Positions 43,540-53,240 of a DNA stretch of 64,000 nt are shown here, one piece after another; within the stretch, counting starts at the first letter, position 1, and each line of letters begins with the position of its first letter. The position numbers and the translations under genes are program-made. Under the pieces are notes generated by a model. That model saw only the letters and a program-made list of their open reading frames with translations, did not search any database and had not been told where the DNA came from. The stretch comes from Flavobacteriales bacterium (GTDB lineage Bacteria > Bacteroidota > Bacteroidia > Flavobacteriales_E > Vicingaceae): contig JACJZD010000001.1 in NCBI GenBank assembly GCA_020635795.1, forward strand, positions 1,249,001 through 1,313,000, written 5' to 3'.

Positions 43540-44754
43540 ATGGAACTACCAACTATTGTACTGAGTAAAGACAAAGAAAAATCGATTGAACGCAAGCATC
43601 CTTGGGTTTTTTCTGGTGCTATTCACAAAATAATTAACGAACCACCGCAATTACCAGAAAATGGCGAATTGGTTAAAGTGGTTGATTCTAAAAACTTGTT
43701 TTTAGCTTTGGGTCATTTTAGTGATGGGACAATAGCGGTGAGGATTATTTCTTTTATCGAGCAAGAGATTAACCAAGACTTTTGGAACAAAAAAATTAAA
43801 GCGGCTTATCAAGTTCGAGAAAGCTTAAACTTAACCAACAATCCAACTACCAATATGTATCGTTTAATACATGCTGAAGGCGATGGCTTACCAGGTTTAA
43901 TTATTGATTATTACAACGGAACAGCAGTTATTCAATGCCACAGTATTGGCATGTACAACTATCGAAACAATATAGTTGAAGCATTAAAAAAAACCTATCC
44001 AAAAAAAGATTTAATTGCTATTTATGATAAAAGTGCTGAAAGTTTAGCAAAAAACAATCCCGTATCAAGTACGGGACAAAACAGCTTTACTAACGAATAC
44101 TTGTATCAAGCCAGCGAACCCAATTTGGTTGGATTAGAAAACAACTGTGCGTTCAATTTAGATTGGATTAATGGTCAAAAAACAGGTTTTTTCTTGGATC
44201 AACGTGAAAACAGAAAGTTATTGGGTGAGTTTTCTAAAAACAAAAAAGTACTGAATACCTTTTGTTATTCTGGCGGGTTCTCAGTTTATGCTTTAAAAGC
44301 TGGAGCAAAATTGGTTCATTCGGTTGATAGTTCACAAAAAGCAATAGATTTAACCAATCAAAACATCACGTTAAACAAATTAAAAAATCACGAATCCATT
44401 ACATCTGATACTTTAAGTTTTTTAAAACAAAACACCGAAGATTACGACATTATTATATTAGACCCTCCCGCTTACGCCAAAAGCCAAAAAGCAAAACACA
44501 ATGCGATACAAGGTTACAAGCGTTTAAACGCTATGGCATTAAAACAAATTAAATCAGGTGGAATTTTGTTTACTTTCTCTTGTTCACAAGTTGTAAACAG
44601 AAAATTGTTTTACGATACTATAATGGCTGCAGCTATTGAAGTAGGAAGAAATGTAAAAGTTTTACACCATTTATCACAACCAGCCGATCATCCCGTAAGT
44701 ATTTTTCATCCTGAAGGAGAATACTTAAAAGGTTTGGTATTGTTCGTGGAATAA
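43540..44754 (+). CDS. Class I SAM-dependent rRNA methyltransferase (RlmI-like)
   Basis: This 404-residue protein has an N-terminal PUA-type domain (KSIERKHPWVFSGAI; GELVKVVDSKNLFLALG), a linker domain (RLIHAEGDGLPGLIIDYY) and a Rossmann methyltransferase domain. Motifs there include GQKTGFFLDQRENR, LNTFCYSGGFSVYALKAGA and IIILDPPAYAKSQ. Proteins of this layout methylate 23S rRNA cytidine-5 (RlmI). A small palindrome at 44058-44076 is read in frame as part of an apparently dispensable loop (NNPVSSTGQNS). Confidence 0.9.
   Translation: MELPTIVLSKDKEKSIERKHPWVFSGAIHKIINEPPQLPENGELVKVVDSKNLFLALGHFSDGTIAVRIISFIEQEINQDFWNKKIKAAYQVRESLNLTNNPTTNMYRLIHAEGDGLPGLIIDYYNGTAVIQCHSIGMYNYRNNIVEALKKTYPKKDLIAIYDKSAESLAKNNPVSSTGQNSFTNEYLYQASEPNLVGLENNCAFNLDWINGQKTGFFLDQRENRKLLGEFSKNKKVLNTFCYSGGFSVYALKAGAKLVHSVDSSQKAIDLTNQNITLNKLKNHESITSDTLSFLKQNTEDYDIIILDPPAYAKSQKAKHNAIQGYKRLNAMALKQIKSGGILFTFSCSQVVNRKLFYDTIMAAAIEVGRNVKVLHHLSQPADHPVSIFHPEGEYLKGLVLFVE
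44058..44076. repeat. Short palindrome embedded in the RlmI-like gene
   Basis: TCCCGTATCAAGTACGGGA is a 19-bp inverted repeat with a 3-nt centre (7-8 paired bases each side). It has the CCCG/CGGG ends seen in the centre of repeat copies 1 and 3, and lies within codons for NPVSSTGQ. It is likely a REP-like insertion translated in frame. Confidence 0.6.
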
Positions 44755-44788
44755 CTAATTTTAACAATATAAAAAAATAGATAACAAA

Positions 44789-45286
44789 ATGACTCAAATT
44801 ACTTTAAAAGGCAACACATTAAATACAATTGGAAGCTTACCAGCAGTTGGTTCTGTAGCAAAAGATTTTAAATTAACAGCAACAGATTTAAGCACTAAAA
44901 CCTTAGCCGACTTCAAAGGACAAAAATTAGTATTAAACATTTTTCCAAGTGTTGATACTGGAACTTGTGCTGCATCTGTAAGAAATTTTAATAAAGAAGC
45001 TGCCAACCTAACCAATACTAAAGTGCTATGTATTTCAAGAGATTTGCCATTTGCACAAAAAAGATTTTGTGGTGCTGAAGGAATTGAAAACGTGGTAATG
45101 CTTTCTGATTTTAATACGGGTTCTTTTGGAAAAGACTACGGTTTAATTATGATTGATGGTGCTTTAAGTGGATTACTATCTAGAAGTATTGTAGTAATTG
45201 ACGAAAATGGCGTGGTAAAATATACCGAGCAAGTAGCTGAAACAACTGAAGAACCAAACTATCAAGCAGCATTAAACAACTTATAA
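44789..45286 (+). CDS. tpx: Thiol peroxidase
   Basis: This 165-residue atypical 2-Cys peroxiredoxin has the peroxidatic Cys60 in PSVDTGTCAASVR and the resolving Cys94 in AQKRFCGAEG, as in Escherichia coli Tpx. It reduces hydroperoxides with thioredoxin in the cytoplasm or periplasm; no signal peptide is seen. The stop overlaps the ATG of the MOSC gene (TAATG), so the two are probably co-translated. Confidence 0.96.
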   Translation: MTQITLKGNTLNTIGSLPAVGSVAKDFKLTATDLSTKTLADFKGQKLVLNIFPSVDTGTCAASVRNFNKEAANLTNTKVLCISRDLPFAQKRFCGAEGIENVVMLSDFNTGSFGKDYGLIMIDGALSGLLSRSIVVIDENGVVKYTEQVAETTEEPNYQAALNNL

Positions 45287-45918
45287 TGAAAATTGTTTCT
45301 ACTAATATTGGAAACAAAGTTTCGTTCGAATGGAACGGAAAAACGGTAGAAACGGGCATTTTTAAAAAGCCAGTTAATGTTCCTATCTTTTTAGGTAAAA
45401 CCGATGTTGAAAAAGATGTAGTTTGTGATAGAGAAAACCACGGTGGAATTGACAAAGCGTGTTATTTTTATGGAGCCAATCATTACTCTTTTTGGAAAGA
45501 AAAATATCCAAACCTAAAATTTGAATTTGGGATGTTTGGCGAAAATATTACGCTTGACAACATTGACGAAACCATTATTCGAATTGGAAATATTTATCAA
45601 GTTGGAAATGCCATTGTTCAAATTTCTGAACCACGAATTCCCTGTTTTAAATTGGGACACAAGTTTAACGACCAATTGGTAATTAAAGAATTTATAAATT
45701 CATCCTATTCGGGTTTTTACGTTAGAATTTTAAAAGAAGGCACTGTAACTGTTGGAGATGAATTTAAACTAATCGAACAAAATAATAACGATTTTTCGGT
45801 TGAAGATGCCTTTAGTTTATTGTCGTACAACAAAAACAATCAGCTTTTATTGGAAATGCTAAAAAATGAACCCTTATTAGGTAATGAGTATAGGAAATCA
45901 ATATTAAAACGAATTTAA
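45286..45918 (+). CDS. MOSC-domain protein (YiiM-like)
   Basis: This 210-residue protein has a MOSC domain (about 30-155): VETGIFKKPV, VVCDRENHGGIDKACYFYGANHYSFWK, LKFEFGMFGENITLDN and ISEPRIPCFKLGHKF, with the conserved cysteine. MOSC proteins bind a molybdenum cofactor, and YiiM acts in reductive detoxification of hydroxylamino compounds in Escherichia coli. The C-terminal part (YNKNNQLLLEMLKNEPLLGNEYRK) fits YiiM. It is translationally coupled to tpx. Confidence 0.9.
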   Translation: MKIVSTNIGNKVSFEWNGKTVETGIFKKPVNVPIFLGKTDVEKDVVCDRENHGGIDKACYFYGANHYSFWKEKYPNLKFEFGMFGENITLDNIDETIIRIGNIYQVGNAIVQISEPRIPCFKLGHKFNDQLVIKEFINSSYSGFYVRILKEGTVTVGDEFKLIEQNNNDFSVEDAFSLLSYNKNNQLLLEMLKNEPLLGNEYRKSILKRI

Positions 45919-46040
45919 TTTAGTTTTCATTTTAAAAACTATTTTATTTACATAAATTGACATCAATTCTTTTTAACAAGTGCAACCTTGGTAACAAAGA
46001 ATAAGTCTTAATAACAACAAAACATATTTAAAATTAACGA

Positions 46041-49000
46041 ATGAAAAGAATTGTTTTATTAGCATTAGCCGCATTTTCAATAATAACTGTAAATGCTCAA
46101 CGTGGAAAAGACGGAGCGAAAACTGTAACAGGGCCAGCTGAAGAAGTTAATGCTTTTACAATGCTTACTAGTGATGCAACCATTGGTGATACACTTATTA
46201 ATGTTACTAGTAGTACATTATCTACAAATTTTAGTTCCAACCTTGCTGCAGGTGATTTAATCATGATTTATCAAGTACAAGGTGCGTCTATTGAAGATTC
46301 TATAACTGTACCTTCATTTCCTAACTCCTCAAAGTTTCATCATACTTGGGGTAGAATCACTAATTACAATAATGCTGGTAATTACGAATTTGTTCAAGTA
46401 AAAAGTGTTCCAAATGGAACTTCAATTGTTTTTGATTGTGCGTTGAAAAGAAATTATACTGCATCAGGAAGAGTGATGGTGGTTAGAGTTCCTAGATATT
46501 TATCACTAACCGTAAATGGTGGTGGAGTGTTAACTACATCTCAATGGAATGGATCTTCTGGAGGACTATTAGCTGTTGAAGTTTTAGGTGTTACCACTAT
46601 AAATGCTGGTGGATTAATTGATGTTTCAGAAAAAGGTTTTAGAGGTGGTGTTGTTGACATTAATTCAACAAACGGTGGTTTAAGATATGCTGACAACAAT
46701 CCAGTTGAGGGAGCAGAAAAAGGTGAAGGAATTGCAGGTGATCAAGCTTTTTATAGTTCAAATTTAAGTGGTAGATATTGTAGAGGTGCAGCTGCAAATG
46801 GTGGTGGTGGAGGAAATGCCCATAATTCTGGCGGTGGTGGAGGTGCTAATGCTGGTGATGTTGCTCTATGGAATAAGGGAATTGGAAATCCAGATGTTAG
46901 CTCGGCAAACTTTATTCAGGCATGGACATTGGATACAAACTTAATGGCCGTTAATAGCAACCCTGCTTTAATTGTTTCTTCGGGTGGCGGAAGAGGTGGA
47001 TATTCACATTGTTCAAGTAATCGTAACGAATTAACAGTTCCTCCGAATAACTCTACTTGGGGTGGAGATTTAAGAAGGGATAATGGTGGTTTAGGTGGTC
47101 GACCTCTTGATTATTCTACTAATAAAATTTTTATGGGTGGTGCTGGTGGTGCTGGTGATGCTAACGACGTTTGGGGTGGTGATGGTGGTAACGGTGCTGG
47201 AATTGTTTTTATAAAATCTTATGGAGCGATTAATGGTGCTGGTTCAATAACTGCAAACGGTGAAGCTGGTGGTAATTCATCAGGACCTGCTAGTCCTGGT
47301 TTTGGGCAATATTCTGGAAAAGAAGGAGCAGGTGGTGGTGGTGCTGGCGGAACAGTTATCCTTCAAACTACTTCTAATGTTAGTGGCATAACGATATCAG
47401 CTAATGGTGGTAAAGGCGGTGACCAAATTATGACAACAGGTTCTGCTGCGGTAATTCAAGAAGCTGAAGGTCCTGGTGGTAGTGGTGGCGGTGGATACGT
47501 TGCTGTATATTCAGGTTCTCCAACTATTTCTGTTATTGCAGGAGTTAATGGCACAACAAATTCTCCTTTAATTTCCAATTTTAATCCAAATGGTGCAACA
47601 AGAGGTGGTGTTGGAATCTCAAACGGAACCATTACAAGTTTTGATTTAACCGCCAATGATCAAAATATTTGTGCTAACAATACAGCTACATTAACCGCTA
47701 CATTTTCTGGAACAACGCCTGTTGGAGCAACTATCGAATGGTACGATGCAGAATTTGGTGGAAATTTATTACAAACTGGTCCATCATTCACTACTCCTAC
47801 TCTATCTACGCAAACTACATATTACGTAAAATCTTGTCCAGGTACATTTACTATTCCTGTTACAGTATTCATAAATGCTTGTGGAACCCCTCCTGTTACA
47901 AGTTTTGGCTCTTCAGATAGCTCATTTTGTATAGGTTCTTGTATTAATTTTAGTGATTTAAGCACAGGAACACCTTCAAGTTGGACGTGGTATTTCTTTG
48001 GTTCAGATTCTTTAACTTCTAATTTACAAAATCCAACTAACATCTGCTACAATACAGCTGGAACTTTTGATGTAGCATTGGTCGCTACAAACCCTTCTGG
48101 TTCTGATTCATTATTTATTCCAAACTTTATTACTGTAAATGCCTTACCTACAATAACTACAAGCCCAGATACAGCTATTTGTATCGGAGATGCGGTTAAT
48201 CTTTCTGCAACAGGAGGTACATCTTATTTGTGGGACAATGGCCTAGGTAATGGAGCTACGCAATCTCCTTCTCCTATCACAAATACAACTTACACCGTTT
48301 ATGTAACAGATGCTAATTTATGTTTAGATTCTGCTCAAGTGGATGTTACTATTAATAGTTTACCAACAATTATTGCAAGTGTAGATACTACTATTTGTAC
48401 CGGAGACGCTGCAAACCTTTCTGCAACTGGTGGAAACACTTATTTTTGGGATAATGGCTTAGGTAGTGGGGCTTCTCACTCACCAAGCCCCATAGTTAGC
48501 ACCACCTATCATGTAATTGGTACAGATGTTAACATGTGTACAAATACAGATTCTGTCCGTGTAACAGTTGGTGCTTGTGGTTTAGCCCCTGTAGCAAGTT
48601 TCAGTTCTTCGGATAGTACTATTTGTGTTGGAAGTTGTATTTCATTTACAGACTTGTCAATCAACTTACCTACTTCATGGATGTGGTACTTCTTTGGTTC
48701 TGACTCTTTAACATCAACCCAACAAAATCCTACTAATATTTGTTACAATACCGCCGGTAGTTTTGATGTAGCATTGGTAAGTACAAACTCAACAGGTTCT
48801 GATTCATTATTTATTCCAAACTTTATTACTGTTTTTAGTTTACCTACAATAACAACGTCTCCTGACACTGCTATTTGTAGCGGTAGTAATGTTAATTTAT
48901 CTGCTAGTGGAGCAAATACTTACTCTTGGAATAATGGTTTAGGAAGTGGTGCTACTCACTCTCCTAGTCCAACTATAAATACAACTTATACTGTAACAGG

Positions 49001-50051
49001 TACCGACCTAAATAATTGTGTTAATACTGCTCAAGTAATAGTAACTATTAATGCTTTACCTGTTTTAACTACTAGCCCTGATACATCTGTTTGTGTTGGT
49101 GACACTATAAAACTTAGAGCAAGTGGTGCAAATAGCTATTCTTGGAACAATGGTATTGGCAATGTACAAAATCCAAATGTTATTGCTAGTTCAATAAGTT
49201 CTTACACCGTTACTGGTACAGATGTAAATGGATGTGTTAATACAAGTTTAGTTCAAGTAACCATTAATGCTTTACCTATAATTATTGCTAGTAACGATGT
49301 TACTATATGTAACGGAGATACCACTACACTATCAGCTTCAGGTGGAGTTTTTTATTCTTGGGATAACGGCTTAGGGTTGGGGCAAACTAAATCTGTTTTC
49401 CCTTCAATTACGACTACTTACACTGTTACTGGTTCTAATAGTAATTTCTGTAGAAATACTGACCAAGTAATTGTAACGGTTAACAATTGTGTAACTCCTG
49501 TTGCTAATTTTACTGTATCAAACACAAACCTATGTATCAATAACTGTGTTAATTTCACCGATTTAAGCACAAGTTCTCCAAACTCTTGGTCTTGGTATTT
49601 CTTTGGTGCTGACTCCTTAACTTCTAATCAACAAAACCCTACTAATATTTGTTATAGTAATGTGGGTTCTTTTAATGTTGCATTGGTTGTTTCAAATAGT
49701 AATGGAACTGATTCTATTCATTTTGCAAATTATATTGTTGTTGATTCGTGTAATACTCCTACTCCAACTATTGTTGTAGAACCAGTGGTTGTTATTCCAA
49801 ATGTGTTCTCTCCAAATATTGATGGTCAGAACGATTTATTTAAAGTTACTGGTATAGGTATTAAAACCGTTGCCATGAAAATATATAATCGTTGGGGACA
49901 AGTTGTATTTGAATCGATACAAGCAAACGATGGTTGGGATGGTAGAACCAATTCTGGTGTAAAAGTACCTGAAGGAACTTATTTCTACATTATAGATGTG
50001 GAAACGGATAAAAAAGAAACATTTACTGGCACATTAACGTTAATACGTTAG
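46041..50051 (+). CDS. Giant adhesin, glycine-rich N-terminus, PKD/Ig repeats, T9SS type B sorting domain
   Basis: The 1336-residue secreted protein has a signal peptide ending ITVNAQ. A Gly/Asn-rich beta region follows (about 40-530) with many GGxGG stretches such as NGGGGGNAHNSGGGGGAN. Then Ig-like units of about 70 residues (LPTITTSPDTAICIGD...YTVYVTDANLC) alternate with three PKD-type domains (SSFCIGSCINFSDLS...SWTWYFFGSDSL). The C-terminal type B sorting domain (VVIPNVFSPNIDGQNDLFKVTG...GTLTLIR) directs T9SS export. Such adhesins need a PorP/SprF-type partner; none is adjacent here, though one is at 52182. It probably mediates adhesion or gliding. Confidence 0.9.
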   Translation: MKRIVLLALAAFSIITVNAQRGKDGAKTVTGPAEEVNAFTMLTSDATIGDTLINVTSSTLSTNFSSNLAAGDLIMIYQVQGASIEDSITVPSFPNSSKFHHTWGRITNYNNAGNYEFVQVKSVPNGTSIVFDCALKRNYTASGRVMVVRVPRYLSLTVNGGGVLTTSQWNGSSGGLLAVEVLGVTTINAGGLIDVSEKGFRGGVVDINSTNGGLRYADNNPVEGAEKGEGIAGDQAFYSSNLSGRYCRGAAANGGGGGNAHNSGGGGGANAGDVALWNKGIGNPDVSSANFIQAWTLDTNLMAVNSNPALIVSSGGGRGGYSHCSSNRNELTVPPNNSTWGGDLRRDNGGLGGRPLDYSTNKIFMGGAGGAGDANDVWGGDGGNGAGIVFIKSYGAINGAGSITANGEAGGNSSGPASPGFGQYSGKEGAGGGGAGGTVILQTTSNVSGITISANGGKGGDQIMTTGSAAVIQEAEGPGGSGGGGYVAVYSGSPTISVIAGVNGTTNSPLISNFNPNGATRGGVGISNGTITSFDLTANDQNICANNTATLTATFSGTTPVGATIEWYDAEFGGNLLQTGPSFTTPTLSTQTTYYVKSCPGTFTIPVTVFINACGTPPVTSFGSSDSSFCIGSCINFSDLSTGTPSSWTWYFFGSDSLTSNLQNPTNICYNTAGTFDVALVATNPSGSDSLFIPNFITVNALPTITTSPDTAICIGDAVNLSATGGTSYLWDNGLGNGATQSPSPITNTTYTVYVTDANLCLDSAQVDVTINSLPTIIASVDTTICTGDAANLSATGGNTYFWDNGLGSGASHSPSPIVSTTYHVIGTDVNMCTNTDSVRVTVGACGLAPVASFSSSDSTICVGSCISFTDLSINLPTSWMWYFFGSDSLTSTQQNPTNICYNTAGSFDVALVSTNSTGSDSLFIPNFITVFSLPTITTSPDTAICSGSNVNLSASGANTYSWNNGLGSGATHSPSPTINTTYTVTGTDLNNCVNTAQVIVTINALPVLTTSPDTSVCVGDTIKLRASGANSYSWNNGIGNVQNPNVIASSISSYTVTGTDVNGCVNTSLVQVTINALPIIIASNDVTICNGDTTTLSASGGVFYSWDNGLGLGQTKSVFPSITTTYTVTGSNSNFCRNTDQVIVTVNNCVTPVANFTVSNTNLCINNCVNFTDLSTSSPNSWSWYFFGADSLTSNQQNPTNICYSNVGSFNVALVVSNSNGTDSIHFANYIVVDSCNTPTPTIVVEPVVVIPNVFSPNIDGQNDLFKVTGIGIKTVAMKIYNRWGQVVFESIQANDGWDGRTNSGVKVPEGTYFYIIDVETDKKETFTGTLTLIR

Positions 50052-50070
50052 TTGGTGGAAAAAATATGCT

Positions 50071-50110
50071 ATAAGAAAAAGCCTCGAAAATTTTCGAGGC
50101 TTTTTCTTAT
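50071..50110. terminator. Bidirectional terminator, perfect 40-bp palindrome
   Basis: The sequence 50071-50110 is a perfect palindrome of 20 + 20 bases. Its core GCCTCGAAAATTTTCGAGGC is flanked by A5/T5 runs. It lies between the adhesin gene and the convergent cyclophilin gene. Confidence 0.93.
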
Positions 50111-50129
50111 TATGTCTTTTTCTATAAAA

Positions 50130-50564
50130 TCAATCCACAATCTCTATACTTAATATTTTATCACCTTGCCTGATATCATCAACAATATCAACGCCGTCTA
50201 CCACTTTACCAAAACAAGTATGGTTTCTATCTAAATGAGCTGTATTTGTTCTACTATGGCAAATAAAAAATTGTGAACCTCCTGTATTTCTTCCTGCATG
50301 AGCCATTGACAATACTCCTCTATCATGATATTGATTTTCTCCTGTCAACTCACAATCGATTGAATAACCTGGTCCACCTGCTCCTGTTCCATCAGGACAA
50401 CCACCTTGAATTACAAAGTTGGGTATTACTCTATGAAAATTTAGTCCATTGTAATACCCTTTCTCAGCAAGTTTAATAAAATTATCAACTGTTTTTGGGG
50501 CATCATTGTGATAAAACTCAACGGTCATATCACCTTTTTCTGTTTTAATAATCGCTTTTTTCAT
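50130..50564 (-). CDS. Peptidyl-prolyl cis-trans isomerase, cyclophilin type
   Basis: This 144-residue single-domain cyclophilin has the family motifs NFIKLAEKGYYNGLNFHRVIPNFVIQGG, GPGYSIDCE and GVLSMAHAGRNTGGSQFFI, with the active-site Arg in FHRV and Gln in VIQGG. No signal peptide is seen, so it is cytoplasmic (PpiB-like). It catalyses proline isomerisation in protein folding. It lies about 90 nt downstream of pyrB on the same strand and may be part of the same message. Confidence 0.95.
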   Translation of the reverse strand: MKKAIIKTEKGDMTVEFYHNDAPKTVDNFIKLAEKGYYNGLNFHRVIPNFVIQGGCPDGTGAGGPGYSIDCELTGENQYHDRGVLSMAHAGRNTGGSQFFICHSRTNTAHLDRNHTCFGKVVDGVDIVDDIRQGDKILSIEIVD

Positions 50565-50653
50565 TTTGTTTAGTTTGTAGTTGTTAGTTTATAGTGGATA
50601 GTGTTTATATTTTTTTCTAAACACAAAACACCTTAAACTATTCACTTGTTAAA

Positions 50654-51577
50654 TTATATTTTTCCAGCCAACAAGTATAACACAGCCATTCGAACAGCCA
50701 CTCCATTTTCTACCTGATTTAATATTATAGATTGTTTACTATCTGCTACATCGCTCGTAATCTCAACACCTCTGTTAATTGGACCTGGATGCATAATGGT
50801 TATTTTCTTTTTTAAAGAGTCGAGTAATTCTTTGTCTAAACCATACAACATGGAGTATTCTCTTAATGAAGGAAAAAACTTCATATCCTGACGTTCCAAC
50901 TGTATTCTTAGCATCATGGCTACATCACACCAATTTAATGCAGTTCTCAAATCTGAAATAACCTCTACACCAAGTGAAGAAATGTATTTTGGTATTAAAG
51001 TTAATGGTCCACAAACCTTTACGTTTGCACCCATTTTTTGTAGTAAAAAAATGTTTGATAAAGCTACTCTTGAGTGTAACACATCACCTACTATTACAAC
51101 ATTTCTTCCCTTTAAGTCACCGTATTTTTCTATAATCGAAAAGCCGTCTAGTAAGGCCTGTGTGGGGTGTTCATGTGCACCATCTCCAGCATTTACAATT
51201 TTTGCATCAACATGTTGAGATAAAAAATAAGCTGCACCCGGGTTCGGATGTCTCATGACTACCATGTCCACTTTCATGGATAAGATGTTGTTTACTGTAT
51301 CTATTAATGTTTCTCCTTTTGTTACAGAAGAGCTAGATGATGCAAAATTTACAATGTCAGCAGAAAGTCTTTTTTCCGCTAATTCGAACGAAAGTTTAGT
51401 TCTAGTTGAGTTTTCAAAAAATAGGTTGGCAATAGTAATATCTCGTAACGATGGAACTTTTTTAATTGGTCGGTTAATCACATTTTTAAAATGATTTGCT
51501 GTTTCAAAAATCAATTCGATATCTTGCTTATTAAGATACTTAATACCAAGAAGGTGATTAACGCTTAATTTACTCAT
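50654..51577 (-). CDS. pyrB: Aspartate carbamoyltransferase catalytic chain
   Basis: This 307-residue protein has the carbamoyl-phosphate site FFENSTRTKLSFELAEKRL and the motifs HPNPGAAYFLSQH, GDGAHEHPTQALLD and MHPGPINRGVEI. It catalyses the committed step of pyrimidine biosynthesis (carbamoyl phosphate plus aspartate). No regulatory chain pyrI is adjacent. It overlaps pyrR by 8 nt, a pyrR-pyrB arrangement consistent with PyrR control of pyrimidine synthesis. Confidence 0.96.
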   Translation of the reverse strand: MSKLSVNHLLGIKYLNKQDIELIFETANHFKNVINRPIKKVPSLRDITIANLFFENSTRTKLSFELAEKRLSADIVNFASSSSSVTKGETLIDTVNNILSMKVDMVVMRHPNPGAAYFLSQHVDAKIVNAGDGAHEHPTQALLDGFSIIEKYGDLKGRNVVIVGDVLHSRVALSNIFLLQKMGANVKVCGPLTLIPKYISSLGVEVISDLRTALNWCDVAMMLRIQLERQDMKFFPSLREYSMLYGLDKELLDSLKKKITIMHPGPINRGVEITSDVADSKQSIILNQVENGVAVRMAVLYLLAGKI

Positions 51578-52127
51578 TTGCAGGTGTATATAATATTACT
51601 TTATCTTCCCCATCTGTCTGTTTCCACGATACTTTTACTTGTTCTTTAGTTACTGAATGTACATTTTTACCAATGTATTTTGCTTGTATAGGTAATTGTC
51701 GTTCGTAACGACGATTTATTAAAACCAACAACTCTACTTTTTTAGGTCTACCAAATGCCAGCATCGCATCTAAACCAGCTCTTATGCTTCTTCCAGTAAA
51801 CAATACATCGTCAATTAAAATAACGGTTTTGTCTTCAATAATAAAGTTTAATTGGGTTTCACTTGGAATAAGAGGTTCGTCTCTTCGTCTAAAATCATCA
51901 CGATAAAACGTAATGTCTAAAGCACCAGATTCAATTTTAAACTTGTTGTTTATGGTAAGTAATTCCGATTTAATTCTATCGGCAAGGAAAATTCCTCTAG
52001 GTTGAAGCCCTAAAATTACAGTATTCGAGAAATCGTTGTGGTTTTCAATGAGTTGATGAGCGAGCCTTTTAATGGTAAGATCAAAATGTGTGGCATCTAA
52101 TATTACTCTATTGGTCTTTTTCATCAA
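51570..52127 (-). CDS. pyrR: Bifunctional PyrR regulator/uracil phosphoribosyltransferase
   Basis: This 185-residue phosphoribosyltransferase-fold protein has the PRPP motif VILIDDVLFTGRSIRAGLDAM and the segment LGLQPRGIFLADRIKSELL. In Gram-positive bacteria PyrR binds pyr mRNA to control attenuation. In Bacteroidota its RNA target is less clear, and I see no anti-terminator hairpin in the 54 nt upstream. The gene starts the pyrR-pyrB unit, downstream of the adhesin/SprF cluster. Confidence 0.93.
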   Translation of the reverse strand: MMKKTNRVILDATHFDLTIKRLAHQLIENHNDFSNTVILGLQPRGIFLADRIKSELLTINNKFKIESGALDITFYRDDFRRRDEPLIPSETQLNFIIEDKTVILIDDVLFTGRSIRAGLDAMLAFGRPKKVELLVLINRRYERQLPIQAKYIGKNVHSVTKEQVKVSWKQTDGEDKVILYTPANE

Positions 52128-52181
52128 AGCACAAAGATATAATATTTATCTTAATATCTTATCAAGAGTTTTGTTCTTATT

Positions 52182-53219
52182 TTAATCAAATCTAGAACGG
52201 CTTTTTACACCACCAAAAGGATTAGGATAAACATAGCGAATAGCTATTTCATAGGCTCCTCTTCTACCTGATGCATTACTTAACGATGATGTATTAATAT
52301 CATAACTAAATGAAACCGTATAACTATCGTATTGAGCTATTGCCGAAAAAATAAGTGCATCATTCCATCTATAAAAAGCACCACCACCAATAGCCATACT
52401 TTTATTATTTTTCGTGTATTTAGATGCTTGTTGTATCACATACAAACCTTCCGAACCAAACATAATTTCATTTACAGAACCTTGTCGAGAATAAAATACA
52501 TACGGTAAAATAATAAACTCTGGATTTAACCCAATAATAGCATTGGTATGCCAAATCCAACGATAATGTAAATTATCTTTTACAATATTCTGGGTTTCTA
52601 TAGTTGGTTTGTTTAAATGATGCATAGATAATCCACTATTGATTAAAAGTTTTTTACCCGACAAATAATTTTCCTGATTTCTATACGTCCAAACTAAACC
52701 TGAAGTATAATCTGTTGAACCAAAAGAAATTCCAGTAAAATCTGGGCTCTCTCCAGTACTAAATGCTTGATTGTATTGATAGCCATCGAACTGACTTCCC
52801 CAAGTTAAACTCTCTACATTCGCTGAACGCTGAAAATACCCTCCTTGCATACCCAATCCTAAAGTATTTTTTTCATTAATATTAATGTGGTAAGCAACAC
52901 TTAAGTTTACTTGACTGGTTTTCATTTGCGAATAACCTGACTTATCAGTAAAAGCATACAATCCTCCTGCAAAATATCCAGTTTTACTTTTTTTACCTTT
53001 CTTAAAATTCATATCATAAGCAGCCATCATACTTACAAATGGAGAACTTACACTACCCCATTGGCTACGATAATTTAAAATACCTCTAATGGTATATTCT
53101 GAACCCGCATTAGCAGGATTAATCAGTAATGGAGTCATGTTTGCTTGACTAAAATGTATATCCTGAGCCATACTCGAAATAGACATTAATAGTAATATGG
53201 AAAATATATAGTGTTTCAT
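52182..53219 (-). CDS. PorP/SprF family type IX secretion partner
   Basis: This 345-residue outer-membrane protein has a signal peptide ending SSMAQ. PorP/SprF features follow: DIHFSQANMTPLLINPANAGSEYTIRGILNYRSQW, a GLYAFTDKSGYSQ segment and TNAIIGLNPEFIILPYVFYSRQ. It ends with alternating barrel strands. SprF is needed for secretion of the adhesin SprB. This gene follows the 1634-residue adhesin gene by 21 nt and is very likely its dedicated partner. It is transcribed towards pyrR with about 54 nt between. Confidence 0.93.
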   Translation of the reverse strand: MKHYIFSILLLMSISSMAQDIHFSQANMTPLLINPANAGSEYTIRGILNYRSQWGSVSSPFVSMMAAYDMNFKKGKKSKTGYFAGGLYAFTDKSGYSQMKTSQVNLSVAYHININEKNTLGLGMQGGYFQRSANVESLTWGSQFDGYQYNQAFSTGESPDFTGISFGSTDYTSGLVWTYRNQENYLSGKKLLINSGLSMHHLNKPTIETQNIVKDNLHYRWIWHTNAIIGLNPEFIILPYVFYSRQGSVNEIMFGSEGLYVIQQASKYTKNNKSMAIGGGAFYRWNDALIFSAIAQYDSYTVSFSYDINTSSLSNASGRRGAYEIAIRYVYPNPFGGVKSRSRFD

Positions 53220-53240
53220 TTGTTAAATCGTAAATTGGTT

